NCBI RefSeq assembly: GCF_005049105.1 | Contig: NZ_SUKA01000001.1 | Location: 806,001 to 870,000, forward strand | DNA: 64,000 nucleotides | Origin: Sphingobacterium alkalisoli | GTDB lineage: Bacteria; Bacteroidota; Bacteroidia; Sphingobacteriales; Sphingobacteriaceae | Direction: 5' to 3' | Shown here: positions 1-9,375 of the stretch, in pieces | Numbering within the stretch: position 1 is the first letter of the stretch | Layout of the letters: the number at the start of each line of letters is the position of its first letter | Notes under the pieces: model-generated | Seen by the model: the letters and a program-made list of their open reading frames with translations, nothing else | Told to the model about the DNA's origin: nothing | Database searches by the model: none | Translations under genes and position numbers: made by a program

Positions 1-1922
1 GCTATGCACAATATTTAATGGGGGATCTATCCGCAAATAATTTCGGTATTCAGAATCCTGAAAATCCCTTAGCTTACGTCACCCAAATTAAAAATAATCG
101 TAGAGGAAAAAGGGGGTTATATAACGCGTTTGCAGATTTTTCGATTTTGGAGGGGTTAAATCTCAAGGTTAATGGCGGCCTGTCTACCTATGATGAAAAA
201 TATGACTACTACCGCCCGACGAGTATTTCATCTGGTAACAATCCTCCGTTTTCTGATCCAGCCAAAACGGCCGCTTATGCCGACGCGAGAACAAGAGGCG
301 AAATTGATAAGCTGGTGGAAGCGACAATAACTTATAATAAGAACTTTAATGAAAAGCATCAATTAAACGCATTATTGGGTTACTCCGCGCAGCGAACCGA
401 TATCGACCAAATACATCTTCGGGCTAACGGTTTTCAAAGTGATGCTGTCGGAGAAATCACTGATAAGGGCGCAGATCCATCTAATTTTCAACTGCTGAAA
501 GATAATGGGGAAACTTTTAAACGTATTACTACATTACAGTCTTATTTTAGCCGATTGATGTACAATTATGATGCGAGATACTTTCTTTCTGCTTCCTTTC
601 GTACCGATGGTTCATCTCGTTTTGGTCCAGAAACAAAATGGGGAACCTTCCCTTCCATTTCTGCGGGATGGACTTTGTCAAACGAAGAATTTTACACCGA
701 TTGGCTCGGCACCGGATCTTCTATAAAACTTAGAGCAAGTTGGGGTTTAAGTGGTAATAATAATATTGGCGATTATAAAGCGATTACAACGATGGAATCT
801 CCTGGAGGTGTTATCATTGGCGATCGGGTAGCGACAGGATATTGGCCGAGTAATTTAAGAGATGCCGGACTTGGATGGGAGTCTACATCACAATATAATA
901 GTGGTCTTGATGTAGGTCTATTCAACGGACGTGTAAATTTAATGGCTAATTTGTACTTAAGTCGCTCATTTAATCTTTTATTTGAGCAACCCATAACCGC
1001 GATTTCTGGCGCAACTACAATTTTGACCAATTTACCACACAGCAATGTGGAGAACAAAGGCTTCGATCTTCAGCTCGATGCAACAATTATAAGAAAAAAT
1101 GATTTCCAGCTTGGTTTTAGTGGTAATATAAACGTGAATCGTAATAAGGTGCTTGATTTAGGGGGCGGGTCAACCATTTTTACTAATGGTGCGGAGCGTT
1201 CTTACATTACCCACGTCACCCAAGAAGGAAACCCAATTGGTATGTTCTATGGTTTTAAAGTATTGGGAATAGCTACCGAGCAAAACTATCAAACGGTTGC
1301 TCCATCGGCAGGCTCTACAAACCCTCTTCAACCGGGTGATCTCTATTTTGAAGATGTAGATGGAAATGGCATCGTGAATGACGAAGATAAGCGTGTAATT
1401 GGAAATCCGCACCCCGATTTCACCTATGGTTTTGCCATTAATGCAAGCTATAAACGAATTGATATACGTGCATCCTTTAATGGGTCGCAAGGAAATCAGG
1501 TGCTTGACGGTTACGATTATTATTTATACAATATGGAGGGCTCTGGAAACCAGTATGCCGACGTAGCACAACGCTGGCGCTCTTCTGCAAACCCGGGAAA
1601 TGGAAATGTGTACCGTGCTTCTCGAGCTGGAACGCAGAGTAATAGTACACGCCTTTCATCTTTTTATTTACAAGATGGTTCTTTTCTAAGAATGACCAAT
1701 ATTACACTAGGTTATAATCTGTCTCCGTCGTTGGTAACTAAAATGCATATTTCTGGTATACGTATTTATGGAAGTGTAGAAAATCCATTTACGATCTCGA
1801 AATATAAAGGCTACAATCCGGAACCTGATTACAACCAACGTGGAAACCTAACTCCCGGTGTAGATTACGGATTGTACCCCCTAGTAAGAGGTTATAACTT
1901 AGGCTTGAAAGTAACATTTTAA
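1..1922 (+). CDS. SusC/RagA-family TonB-linked outer membrane protein, C-terminal part
   Basis: The reading frame is open to the left window edge (first full codon at 3), so the Met codon at 18 is internal and the gene is 5'-truncated. About 640 residues of the C-terminal beta-barrel are present. They show alternating aromatic strands, typical SusC phrases such as FRTDGSSRFG, WGLSGNNNIG and GDLYFEDVDGNG, and a terminal Phe (GLKVTF) as expected of outer membrane barrels. The N-terminal plug, carboxypeptidase-like domain and TonB box lie outside the window. SusC proteins import oligosaccharides or peptides together with a SusD lipoprotein, and a susD gene follows 60 bases downstream. The substrate cannot be read from the sequence, but the GH92-like gene beyond susD suggests a mannose-containing glycan. 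Confidence 0.95.
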   Translation, partial: YAQYLMGDLSANNFGIQNPENPLAYVTQIKNNRRGKRGLYNAFADFSILEGLNLKVNGGLSTYDEKYDYYRPTSISSGNNPPFSDPAKTAAYADARTRGEIDKLVEATITYNKNFNEKHQLNALLGYSAQRTDIDQIHLRANGFQSDAVGEITDKGADPSNFQLLKDNGETFKRITTLQSYFSRLMYNYDARYFLSASFRTDGSSRFGPETKWGTFPSISAGWTLSNEEFYTDWLGTGSSIKLRASWGLSGNNNIGDYKAITTMESPGGVIIGDRVATGYWPSNLRDAGLGWESTSQYNSGLDVGLFNGRVNLMANLYLSRSFNLLFEQPITAISGATTILTNLPHSNVENKGFDLQLDATIIRKNDFQLGFSGNINVNRNKVLDLGGGSTIFTNGAERSYITHVTQEGNPIGMFYGFKVLGIATEQNYQTVAPSAGSTNPLQPGDLYFEDVDGNGIVNDEDKRVIGNPHPDFTYGFAINASYKRIDIRASFNGSQGNQVLDGYDYYLYNMEGSGNQYADVAQRWRSSANPGNGNVYRASRAGTQSNSTRLSSFYLQDGSFLRMTNITLGYNLSPSLVTKMHISGIRIYGSVENPFTISKYKGYNPEPDYNQRGNLTPGVDYGLYPLVRGYNLGLKVTF

Positions 1923-1982
1923 ATTTTAATTAGCGTCTTTCTAAATAACGAAGGACTCTTTATCAATCAAAAAAGCAAACAG

Positions 1983-3506
1983 ATGAAAACAAGATATATA
2001 TTGCCATTTCTTCTTTTGGGACTAACGTCTTGCCAAAAGGACTTTTTGAATCAATTAGATCCCAATGCAGTGGCGGTCGAAGAGTATTTTAAAACGGAAA
2101 ATGATGTATTATTAGCGGTAAACGGTCTTTACCAAGCATTGCGTTCAGGGAGTAATATTGGAGAAAGCAGTACGCTATATAGCGAAGAAAGATCGGACAA
2201 TGTGGGACGTGACGACAACCAGTCCAATGCCGGTGAACCCTTTCAGTTTAATGATTTTTCCATTTTGCCAAGTAACTCTTATTTAAAAACACATTGGTCC
2301 AATATGTACGATGGTATTGCGCGTTGCAATACCTTAATATCACGGATAGATCAAGTGATGTTTAGTAATGAAGATATAAAAATTCGATATGTTTCAGAAG
2401 CAAAATTTGTGCGTGCATTGTTGTATTTTCATATGGTACGTAAATTTGGTGACATCCCATTGGCTACTGTTGAAATTACAAGTAAAGAGCAAGCGAATGA
2501 ATTGGCTTATAGACAGAAAGAAGATATTGTATACAAGCAGATTGTGGCCGATCTTACCGATGCCTTAGATAGTGATTTACCAAATACACAGTGGGAATAC
2601 GCCGTTGGTAGAACATCTAAGGCAGCTATCAACGCGCTGTTAGGACAGGTGTATCTAACGATGGGATCTACCTTCACCCTGGATAAAATAGAAAATTTTC
2701 AAAAAGCTGAAAGACATTTATCTGCTGCCTATGGCATGCGTACATTTGGTAAATTAAATGAAATTCCCTATGCGCAAGTATTCGATGTAACGAATAAAGC
2801 GAGCTGTAAGGAACTGATTATGCAAGTACAATACCTTCAGGGCGACCAAAACTATAGCTCTTCTATAGCACGCAACAATCAAGCGCGTGGAGAAACGATT
2901 AACTCTCAATATCCTTCTACAGGTACTGGCGGTAATGTAAAGATGGATTTAGTGAAAGATTATGAGGAGAACGACGTAAGAAAGAGCTTCTCTATAAAAT
3001 TTGCTACCCATGCGCAAGTTAATGACTGGTTTATCACTAAATTTAGAGATAATAGTGACGAATCAGGTACTCAAGGTTGGGGCGGAAATGATTGGATTTT
3101 GATTCGTTATGCCGATGTCATGCTATTGTTAGCTGAAACAAAAATGCATCTAGGTAAAGAGGCAGAAGCAATTAAATTATTGGATGAAGTGCGTGAAAGG
3201 GCTGGATTACCTTCTTATGAAGTCTCTAAGTCGAATGCAACCTATAGCCGTAGGTACCCTACACTAAAAGATGCTATATTACACGAGCGTAGAGTAGAGT
3301 TGGCTTTTGAAAATCACCGCTGGTTCGATCTTATTCGTAATTATGATACTGAAGGATTGGTAGAATACTTCAAAACGAAAAGCCAGGCGGATTACGGAAA
3401 TGCTAAACTGTCCAATATCTCGACAAAGGACAGATACTATCCAATTCCTTTCGACGAATACAAGCTGAATCCCGAAAAAATGTATCAAAACGAAGGTTAT
3501 CAATAG
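1983..3506 (+). CDS. SusD/RagB-family outer membrane nutrient-binding lipoprotein
   Basis: A 507-residue protein with a lipoprotein signal ending in LTSC, so Cys17 is the probable lipidated residue. The N-terminal half has the helical TPR-like pattern of SusD, and the C-terminal part carries the family hallmark ERRVELAFENHRWFDLIR near residue 440. SusD proteins sit on the cell surface as a lid over the SusC barrel and bind the glycan before import. The gene starts 60 bases after susC and is surely co-transcribed with it. Length is normal for the family. The bound ligand is not predictable, although the GH92-type glycosidase downstream points to an N-glycan or mannan-like substrate. Confidence 0.96.
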   Translation: MKTRYILPFLLLGLTSCQKDFLNQLDPNAVAVEEYFKTENDVLLAVNGLYQALRSGSNIGESSTLYSEERSDNVGRDDNQSNAGEPFQFNDFSILPSNSYLKTHWSNMYDGIARCNTLISRIDQVMFSNEDIKIRYVSEAKFVRALLYFHMVRKFGDIPLATVEITSKEQANELAYRQKEDIVYKQIVADLTDALDSDLPNTQWEYAVGRTSKAAINALLGQVYLTMGSTFTLDKIENFQKAERHLSAAYGMRTFGKLNEIPYAQVFDVTNKASCKELIMQVQYLQGDQNYSSSIARNNQARGETINSQYPSTGTGGNVKMDLVKDYEENDVRKSFSIKFATHAQVNDWFITKFRDNSDESGTQGWGGNDWILIRYADVMLLLAETKMHLGKEAEAIKLLDEVRERAGLPSYEVSKSNATYSRRYPTLKDAILHERRVELAFENHRWFDLIRNYDTEGLVEYFKTKSQADYGNAKLSNISTKDRYYPIPFDEYKLNPEKMYQNEGYQ

Positions 3507-3539
3507 GAGCCGCGTTACCGTATAGCTTCGGAAAAAATC

Positions 3540-3579
3540 GTCTCGATTCGCGCGAAAGAATATTTGAGCGGATCGAGAC
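3540..3579 (+). terminator. Stem-loop after susD, possible weak terminator
   Basis: Arms at 3540-3551 and 3568-3579 form a 12-bp stem with one G-T pair around a 16-base loop. No T-run follows on the plus strand, so it may be an attenuator, an mRNA-stabilising hairpin between susD and the glycosidase gene, or a weak terminator. The rest of the 206-base gap (3507-3712) shows no gene. Confidence 0.4.
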
Positions 3580-3712
3580 AGTTTATAAGCGATATAGTGT
3601 GCAATAATAGTGATCTATATGTATGCCTGTAAACATAAAATTCTTTACAAAGAGCCAGGAAAACTGTAAATTACAACCTTGCTAAACTAAAAAAACTGAT
3701 TAAGATACTTTT

Positions 3713-5767
3713 ATGAAAAATTATGTTTCCTGCCTTGTACTGATCTCATTCCTTTATTTAAAGGGACACGTGCATGCACAGAGTGAAAACGTGAATGTTT
3801 TTCTTGGCTCATCAGGTGACCATGGCCAACTCTCTCCTGCTGCGTCATCGCCTTTTCATCAGTTGAGTATTGTTCCGCAGACCAACCCAACGCTGCACAT
3901 GGGATATGAGTATCTAGCGAAGGAGGTTGTTGGATTCACGCACAACCGGTTTGAAGGCGTCGGATGTAAGGGTAGTGGCGGATTGATTTTGGTCAAACCA
4001 TTTTTGGGTGATAAGGATACGAAAATTCCGCTACAGAAAAGGAGAGAAAAGGCATCTCCCGGATCTTACGAGATAGAATTTAAAGAGGGAATCGGCGCGA
4101 AGATCGCAGTAGATGGTAATTTTGGTATACATGAGTATACTTTTCCAAAAGGAAAAAAGGGATTGTCTATCGATTTAGCACATGCATTTAATGGTGCATT
4201 TGTTAATAATAAGTATGAAATAAAAGATGGTCTTATTTTGGGTGCGCTTCGTGCAAAGACGACTTGTAATGTAGGTATATATACCATATACTATGCGATC
4301 TCATTAAATCATGTTGTAGACATGGCTGTCGAAGGTGATAAACTGCGCATGCACTTAGCAAACAATGTAGAAAAGAGCGAATTTCGAATCGCTTTTTCTG
4401 CGGTGGATATCGCTTACGCCAGGAAAACACTGGAGGATCATAATACGATGGACTATGCTAGACTAAAACAAAAATCGGTAGCGAATTGGGACAGATACCT
4501 GTCTGCCATACAAGTGGAAGGTGATCCTGAACGTGAAAAATTGTTCTATTCGCTTTTTTATCGGACAATGCAATCTCCGTATAAGATATCCGAGGCTGAT
4601 GGGAAGTATCGGGGTACTGACGGTGAGATTCATCAGGATGAGCTCCCCCGATTTCATGGATGGGCCATCTGGGACAACTATAAAACTCAGCTTCCTCTTT
4701 TAGAGTTGGCTTTCCCTCAGTACTATCAAGCTATTGTATCTTCCATCTCTGATTTGTACCGCTATGGTAAACACGATTTTGCAGGGCGTTATGAACCGGC
4801 GAATTCGGTGCGAACCGAACACGCTGCAGTAGTATTGCTGGATGCTAAAGGCAAGGGTTATGAAATACATCTGGATGAAATACGCGACTCATTGATCAAA
4901 GATACATCTCGTTTTGATTTCTCAAAGCCAGATAAGTATCTGGAAGCTGCTTATGATATGTGGACGATGAGTCAGTTGTTTGAGGGAGAGGAGTCGGATC
5001 ATTATTTTAATCGTGCGATGACCTATAAAAAGGTTTGGGAAAAGCATTTTAAGGATCTAAAAAGAAACGACGTGGATCGCATGTCCGCGCGAGATATGTA
5101 TCAAGGGACCATAAGGCAGTATCGATGGAATGTGCCGTTTGACGTGTTAGGATTGGTGAAATTGGCAGAGGGGAAGACGGCTTTTACAGAGCAATTGGAC
5201 GATTTTTTTGATAATCATTATTTCAATCGTGCGAATGAACCGGATATGCAATCGCCGACTTTATATTACTCTAGTGCAAAGCCTTGGCGATATCAATCTT
5301 TAGTGCATGAACTCGCTTTGGATACGGTGATACAGTATTATTTTAACGATAACAGTAGAGGAATCGACGCACACATTGACCGGATCTATAAAAATGAGCC
5401 TAAAGCTTTTGTGCGTACCATGGACGACGATGCAGGTGCTATGTCGGGTTGGTTCGTAATGACAGCTATTGGCCTTCATCAGCCGTTAATAGGAGAGCCG
5501 ATTTATTACCTTAATGTGCCGTTTTTTTCAAAAGTAACCCTTGCTAATAATGGTAAACCGCTAGTTATAAAAGTCTTGAATTTTTCGGATAGAAATCGTT
5601 ATATAAAAAGCGTCAAGTTAAATGGTAAGGATTTGGGTAGGGTCTGGATAAAGCATGAGGAGCTAGCAGCGGGAGGGGAACTGGTGATTGAAGCTTCTAA
5701 TCAATCGACAACGTACGGTTTTGATTCAATTTGGATATCTAATGCAAATATAAAAGAAGGTGTCTAA
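3713..5767 (+). CDS. GH92-family glycosidase (putative alpha-mannosidase)
   Basis: A 684-residue secreted protein with a signal peptide of about 22 residues ending near HAQ. The fold order matches glycoside hydrolase family 92: an N-terminal beta-sandwich (VNVFLGSSGDHGQLSPA, then GFTHNRFEGVGC near residue 80), then an (alpha/alpha)6 barrel with FHGWAIWDNYKTQLPLL, a NEPDMQSP segment near 510, and MDDDAGAMSGW near 570. GH92 enzymes are calcium-dependent exo-alpha-mannosidases that use a Glu acid and a paired-Asp base; the Asp cluster is present. In characterised members the last motif usually reads NEDCGQMSAW, so Cys and Gln are replaced by Ala here. That and the slightly short length make linkage specificity uncertain. 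It belongs with the upstream susCD pair as a small utilisation locus. Confidence 0.85.
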   Translation: MKNYVSCLVLISFLYLKGHVHAQSENVNVFLGSSGDHGQLSPAASSPFHQLSIVPQTNPTLHMGYEYLAKEVVGFTHNRFEGVGCKGSGGLILVKPFLGDKDTKIPLQKRREKASPGSYEIEFKEGIGAKIAVDGNFGIHEYTFPKGKKGLSIDLAHAFNGAFVNNKYEIKDGLILGALRAKTTCNVGIYTIYYAISLNHVVDMAVEGDKLRMHLANNVEKSEFRIAFSAVDIAYARKTLEDHNTMDYARLKQKSVANWDRYLSAIQVEGDPEREKLFYSLFYRTMQSPYKISEADGKYRGTDGEIHQDELPRFHGWAIWDNYKTQLPLLELAFPQYYQAIVSSISDLYRYGKHDFAGRYEPANSVRTEHAAVVLLDAKGKGYEIHLDEIRDSLIKDTSRFDFSKPDKYLEAAYDMWTMSQLFEGEESDHYFNRAMTYKKVWEKHFKDLKRNDVDRMSARDMYQGTIRQYRWNVPFDVLGLVKLAEGKTAFTEQLDDFFDNHYFNRANEPDMQSPTLYYSSAKPWRYQSLVHELALDTVIQYYFNDNSRGIDAHIDRIYKNEPKAFVRTMDDDAGAMSGWFVMTAIGLHQPLIGEPIYYLNVPFFSKVTLANNGKPLVIKVLNFSDRNRYIKSVKLNGKDLGRVWIKHEELAAGGELVIEASNQSTTYGFDSIWISNANIKEGV

Positions 5768-5900
5768 AAAGGTCGTCACCTACAAGAAAACGCGTCATTG
5801 CGAGGAAGAATGACGAAGCAATCTGCGTTTTTAACATCGTCAGATTGCTTCACCATCGTTCCTCCGGTTCGCAATGACGACGATGTTGTGCTTTTTAGAC
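5762..5900. repeat. Nested inverted-repeat element overlapping the 3' end of the GH92 gene
   Basis: Outer arms GTCTAAAAA (5762-5770) and TTTTTAGAC (5892-5900) enclose inner imperfect arms at 5793-5825 and 5841-5879, which begin with CGTCATTGCGA and end with TCGCAATGACG. The inner arm type recurs at 21703-21741. The outer arm type resembles the repeat at 24347-24430. The stop codon of the GH92 gene (5765-5767) lies inside the left outer arm. No transposase is present, so it looks like a REP/MITE-like non-coding repeat. It may also act as a terminator between the convergent genes. Confidence 0.75.
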
Positions 5901-5915
5901 AGCCCCTTATTTCAA

Positions 5916-7784
5916 TTATCTTTCAAAAGTATTGTCTGATGATTCTACATCTGCTAGCCGTTGGGAAGGATCAATCCAAACTTTTTTTGCAGGCTTATTT
6001 GTTGTAATCACATAGTCAGGCTTAGTCCAGAACCAATCTTCTACTATTGTACGGGTTATGCCTTGATAGATGTCAAAGTTTTCTGCTGCTTTCTCTCCGC
6101 GCATTTCCCGAAGCGGAATGTAAAATAACTCTTTGGAACCGTCTTCATATTCAACAAGTACGTCTAGCGGCATCGCAAAGTCGGATTTGTTTTTAAGCAC
6201 AATGCTATTCGAAGTTACTTCTGTAATTGCGTAGTCGATTTTACGTGTCGTATTGATAAATAGATTAAAGTACCATTTGAGATTGATTCCTGACACTTCT
6301 TCTGCTACGCGTTTAAAATCATTCGGTGTAGGATGCTTAAATTTCCAATGTTCGTAAAATGTTAAAAATGTCTTGTTCAAGTTTTCCTGTCCTATGATAT
6401 AGCCCAATTGCTGGGCTAAGACGGCGCCTTTATTGTAGGCCTCGTTACTATATGCATAGTTGGAATTGTAATAATCTGCCAAAAGACTCATAGGTTCTTC
6501 CCTGTCTGAAAGAGCGAGCTTGTAATAAGCACGATAGGGTGCAATAACCGGGTTAGTGTCTATTGCACCCTTTTTTTCAAAAAGTTGCTGGAAGGCTAAC
6601 TCTTCTACATAGCTTGTAAATCCTTCGTCAAACCATTCGTCTACTGTTTCATTGATGCCAAAAAGATGTTGGTACCAAGAGTGGGCGGCTTCGTGAAAAA
6701 TAACACCCACTAAACTTTTGATATTTCTACCTCCCGTTACCAAAGTAGCTGTTCCGTATTCCATACCTCCGTCACCGCCTTGTATAATCGTGTAGCTTGG
6801 CCATGGGTAAGCTCCAAATTTATCGGCACAGAAGTCAAAAAAATCAGTTGCCAATCCGAGCGCTTGCCGCCAGTTAGCTATCGTAGGCTTATCCTTGGGT
6901 AAATATACTGTATATACGTTTATTCCACCACGGCTTTTGGCAGAGTCTACTACAAACTTAGGGTCCGCAGCCCAAGCAAAATCATGAATGTTTTCCGCTT
7001 TGTAATGCCACTGTACCTTATTGTTTATTGGCTTTACTGTGGGTTTCTTTTGATAACCTTTTACATGAGCGGGATTTTGAAGTACTCCAGACGCGCCCAG
7101 CACGTAATCTTTATGGATATTGATTTTAACGTCGAAATTACCAAAAGGTGCGATAAATTCCCGCGCAACATATTCGTCAAGATGCCACCCGAATTCGTCG
7201 AAATGTGCCATCTTGGGGTACCACTGTGTCATCGATAAGGCAACACCCTCTTTCGAATTTCGACCACTTCGTCTTATTTGCTCCGGGACCTGTGCATTCC
7301 ATTCCATTTGGAATGTAGCCGTAGCGCCGTCTAGAATAGGTGAAGGAAGAGTCACTTCTAATAGAGTGCCGTCCACTTTATAGGTTGTGTTAATGCCGTT
7401 GAATGTAAGTGATTTTATCTTCTGATAACCTATTTGATCAGGTGTAAGTGGCGCGATGCGACTTTGGTAAATAGGTTTTTCTTTTGTGCCCAGGTTGGTT
7501 GTCATCCGCGGATCTGGATCAGATATGGAAGTGAGCCTATAATCCATCATACTTCCAGGTTGAAAGGCGTTGAAATAGAGGTGGAAATACACTTTTGACA
7601 GTGATTGACCCGAATTGTTGGTGTATTTTAACGTCATCTTTCCATCGTACTGATAGGTTTTTTCATGCACATCAATGGACATATTATAATCTACACCTTG
7701 TTGCCAATATCCTTTACGTTGTCCAAATAAGGGATTGCAACAATATATTACTATAGCTAAAAACAGGATATAATTTAATTTCAT
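5916..7784 (-). CDS. M1-family zinc metallopeptidase
   Basis: A 622-residue protein with a signal peptide (cleavage near LFGQ, about residue 21). It has an N-terminal beta domain and the thermolysin-like M1 core: substrate motif GGMEY at 339-343, zinc-binding HEAAH at 364-368, and the third ligand Glu387, giving the classical HExxH-x18-E spacing. The exopeptidase motif GAMEN appears in the variant GGMEY, as in many Bacteroidota M1 enzymes. It probably acts in the periplasm or outside the cell to trim peptides. Transcribed alone on the minus strand, with a TAnnTTTG-type box at 7855-7862 about 70 bases upstream. Substrate unknown. Confidence 0.93.
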   Translation of the reverse strand: MKLNYILFLAIVIYCCNPLFGQRKGYWQQGVDYNMSIDVHEKTYQYDGKMTLKYTNNSGQSLSKVYFHLYFNAFQPGSMMDYRLTSISDPDPRMTTNLGTKEKPIYQSRIAPLTPDQIGYQKIKSLTFNGINTTYKVDGTLLEVTLPSPILDGATATFQMEWNAQVPEQIRRSGRNSKEGVALSMTQWYPKMAHFDEFGWHLDEYVAREFIAPFGNFDVKINIHKDYVLGASGVLQNPAHVKGYQKKPTVKPINNKVQWHYKAENIHDFAWAADPKFVVDSAKSRGGINVYTVYLPKDKPTIANWRQALGLATDFFDFCADKFGAYPWPSYTIIQGGDGGMEYGTATLVTGGRNIKSLVGVIFHEAAHSWYQHLFGINETVDEWFDEGFTSYVEELAFQQLFEKKGAIDTNPVIAPYRAYYKLALSDREEPMSLLADYYNSNYAYSNEAYNKGAVLAQQLGYIIGQENLNKTFLTFYEHWKFKHPTPNDFKRVAEEVSGINLKWYFNLFINTTRKIDYAITEVTSNSIVLKNKSDFAMPLDVLVEYEDGSKELFYIPLREMRGEKAAENFDIYQGITRTIVEDWFWTKPDYVITTNKPAKKVWIDPSQRLADVESSDNTFER

Positions 7785-7854
7785 ATTATATATAATAACT
7801 ACTTCATGAGCTGGCCTGACCTACCGGAGGTGGGTAAGCTCGGTTTCTTTGTGT

Positions 7855-7862
7855 CAAACTTA
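7855..7862 (-). promoter_or_regulatory. TAnnTTTG -7 box upstream of the M1 peptidase gene
   Basis: Read on the minus strand this is TAAGTTTG, matching the Bacteroidota -7 consensus TAnnTTTG. No TTG is seen at the usual -33 distance, so the call is tentative. A start here would give a leader of roughly 65 bases. Confidence 0.4.
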
Positions 7863-7894
7863 CAAAAATTGAAGCGAGTTGGGTGAATTGTAAC

Positions 7895-8326
7895 TTAAAA
7901 CTTATAATATTCTACAGCGGAGTCAATAAGTGCATGATGAAGAAGCTGGTTGTCATCCTCCTCTTGGAACAGCTTGTTGCGCCAATACCGGCTAGGTGAT
8001 TTCTTATGGAAATGAATGACGTACAAAGCTCCACCCGAACGGGTAAGACTTTGGATATAATCTATTTCGGCAAGAGGATAGGAAATCTCCTTTTTTGGAA
8101 AGGTAATAATTAGGTGCTCTTCAGTAAGGAGCCATACCGAAGGATTTTGACTCATTCTGACGCTTACAAATAGTATGACTGGGATCGTAAATAATATAAT
8201 GATAATCTTTACAATTTCCTGAAACGGAATAAGAGAACTCAAGCCGCCAGCTAAAAAGAGCATCAGCAAAAAGGCCGAAATAAACTTGCCTCTGTGGAGG
8301 GTGTGAATAGTGAAAGATGCTTGCAT
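7895..8326 (-). CDS. Small membrane protein of unknown function
   Basis: A 143-residue protein that I do not recognise. It has two adjacent hydrophobic stretches (about residues 15-33 and 37-55) followed by a soluble C-terminal domain with alternating strands (VWLLTEEHLIITFP, IDYIQSLTR) and a final helix. The layout resembles bacterial PH-like membrane proteins, but this is only an impression. It lies on the minus strand between the M23 peptidase gene (38 bases upstream) and the M1 peptidase gene, and is probably transcribed with the M23 gene. Function is open. Confidence 0.7.
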   Translation of the reverse strand: MQASFTIHTLHRGKFISAFLLMLFLAGGLSSLIPFQEIVKIIIILFTIPVILFVSVRMSQNPSVWLLTEEHLIITFPKKEISYPLAEIDYIQSLTRSGGALYVIHFHKKSPSRYWRNKLFQEEDDNQLLHHALIDSAVEYYKF

Positions 8327-8364
8327 GTGTACAAATGTACACGGAAAATTTGTGTAGTTTTAAT

Positions 8365-9219
8365 TTAAAAATTGAAGTATTTTTCTGGATTGACCTTCTT
8401 GTCATGGTGTAATATTTCATAATGAAGGTGGGATCCCGTACTTCTGCCGGTGTTGCCTAGTAATCCGATTACTTTACCGACTTCGATATTTTGGCCTTTT
8501 CTTACGTTCGTTTTTGAAAGGTGTGCATAACGGGTTTCAAATCCATTTGGGTGATTCACTTTGACCACATATCCATATGCGCCCTCGTACCCCGCAAATA
8601 CTACCTTACCGCTAGCGGTAACTTTTACAGGGTCGCCTGTTCTTCCTTTTAGGTCAATTCCAGAATGCATTTCCCTACCTCTATTGGTGAACGGGTTGCG
8701 ACGGTAGCCGAATCTTGAGGTTATTTTCCCCGGATGGGGGATTCCTATCGGAATACCCGATAGCTTTCGGTCTAAATCTTTTAATGCGCCAGCATAAAAC
8801 TCGCTTAATAATTCAATATTCTCTTCATCCGCTTCAATAGGTCCTCCTGCATTTTGAAGTGCGATGGTTTTTAAACCTCTCTTTTTCATCTTTGCATTTA
8901 TGCGTTCGATCGTACTGTCTATTTTATTGAATGATTGTCTTACTTGATGAATATCCCGCTCACTTTCGCTTTGGTCCCAACTCAGCTGTCGGTTCATCGC
9001 GCGTACTTCATCTAGTGTGGCCTCATATTTGCTTGTAATATCATGTTCCTTTTTACTTGTGGCAAAATAGATAATGCTACCGCACAAGATAAAGATAAAC
9101 GATAAGGTTGAGATACATATCTTTTTCCAGTGTTTAAGAAGGACTGTTGGTACAAGCAGGTTTTTATCTGAAGTACCATCTGCACTGATAATGCGTACAG
9201 AAGATTTGTTTTTTAGCAT
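8365..9219 (-). CDS. M23-family peptidase (LytM-type cell-wall hydrolase)
   Basis: A 284-residue protein with a short cytoplasmic N-terminus, one membrane segment (CISTLSFIFILCGSIIYF, about residues 36-53), a coiled-coil region and a C-terminal M23 domain. The zinc-site motifs are visible: HSGIDL (first His and Asp) and GSHLHYEI (HxH). The catalytic domain should face the periplasm and cut peptidoglycan peptide cross-links, or regulate such enzymes. I start it at 9219 (MLKNKSS...) rather than at an in-frame ATG at 9282. A TAnnTTTG box at 9280-9287 would place the transcription start inside that longer version, and the extra residues look non-coding. Length and layout are typical for Bacteroidota M23 proteins. 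Confidence 0.92.
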   Translation of the reverse strand: MLKNKSSVRIISADGTSDKNLLVPTVLLKHWKKICISTLSFIFILCGSIIYFATSKKEHDITSKYEATLDEVRAMNRQLSWDQSESERDIHQVRQSFNKIDSTIERINAKMKKRGLKTIALQNAGGPIEADEENIELLSEFYAGALKDLDRKLSGIPIGIPHPGKITSRFGYRRNPFTNRGREMHSGIDLKGRTGDPVKVTASGKVVFAGYEGAYGYVVKVNHPNGFETRYAHLSKTNVRKGQNIEVGKVIGLLGNTGRSTGSHLHYEILHHDKKVNPEKYFNF

Positions 9220-9279
9220 ATGATAATAACTAAGTACTTTTAATGTAATACTTAACGTAATACGATTTACGAATCGTTG

Positions 9280-9287
9280 CAAATTTA
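9280..9287 (-). promoter_or_regulatory. TAnnTTTG -7 box upstream of the M23 peptidase gene
   Basis: On the minus strand this reads TAAATTTG, an exact TAnnTTTG match. Transcription would begin near 9273, leaving a leader of about 55 bases before the chosen ATG at 9219. It argues against the alternative start at 9282. No clear -33 TTG was found. Confidence 0.45.
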
Positions 9288-9375
9288 ATGAAATAGGTGG
9301 GATGCGGTTAATTTTCTATAGTGTAAAGACCATTTATGCTCGTTAAAATTTGTTAAAAATGTGCACTTTTGCAGC

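Noticed and set aside
3590..3712. Possible small RNA or extra gene between susD and the GH92 gene.
   Set aside because: AT-rich spacer without a reading frame, promoter or fold that I can support beyond the stem-loop at 3540-3579.
5798..6007. Short plus-strand reading frame of 69 codons in the gap after the GH92 gene.
   Set aside because: It is made of repeat sequence and the antisense of the M1 peptidase 3' end; no protein-like features.
9220..9282. Earlier ATG for the M23 peptidase.
   Set aside because: A TAnnTTTG box at 9280-9287 would start transcription inside the extension, and homologues begin near the later Met.
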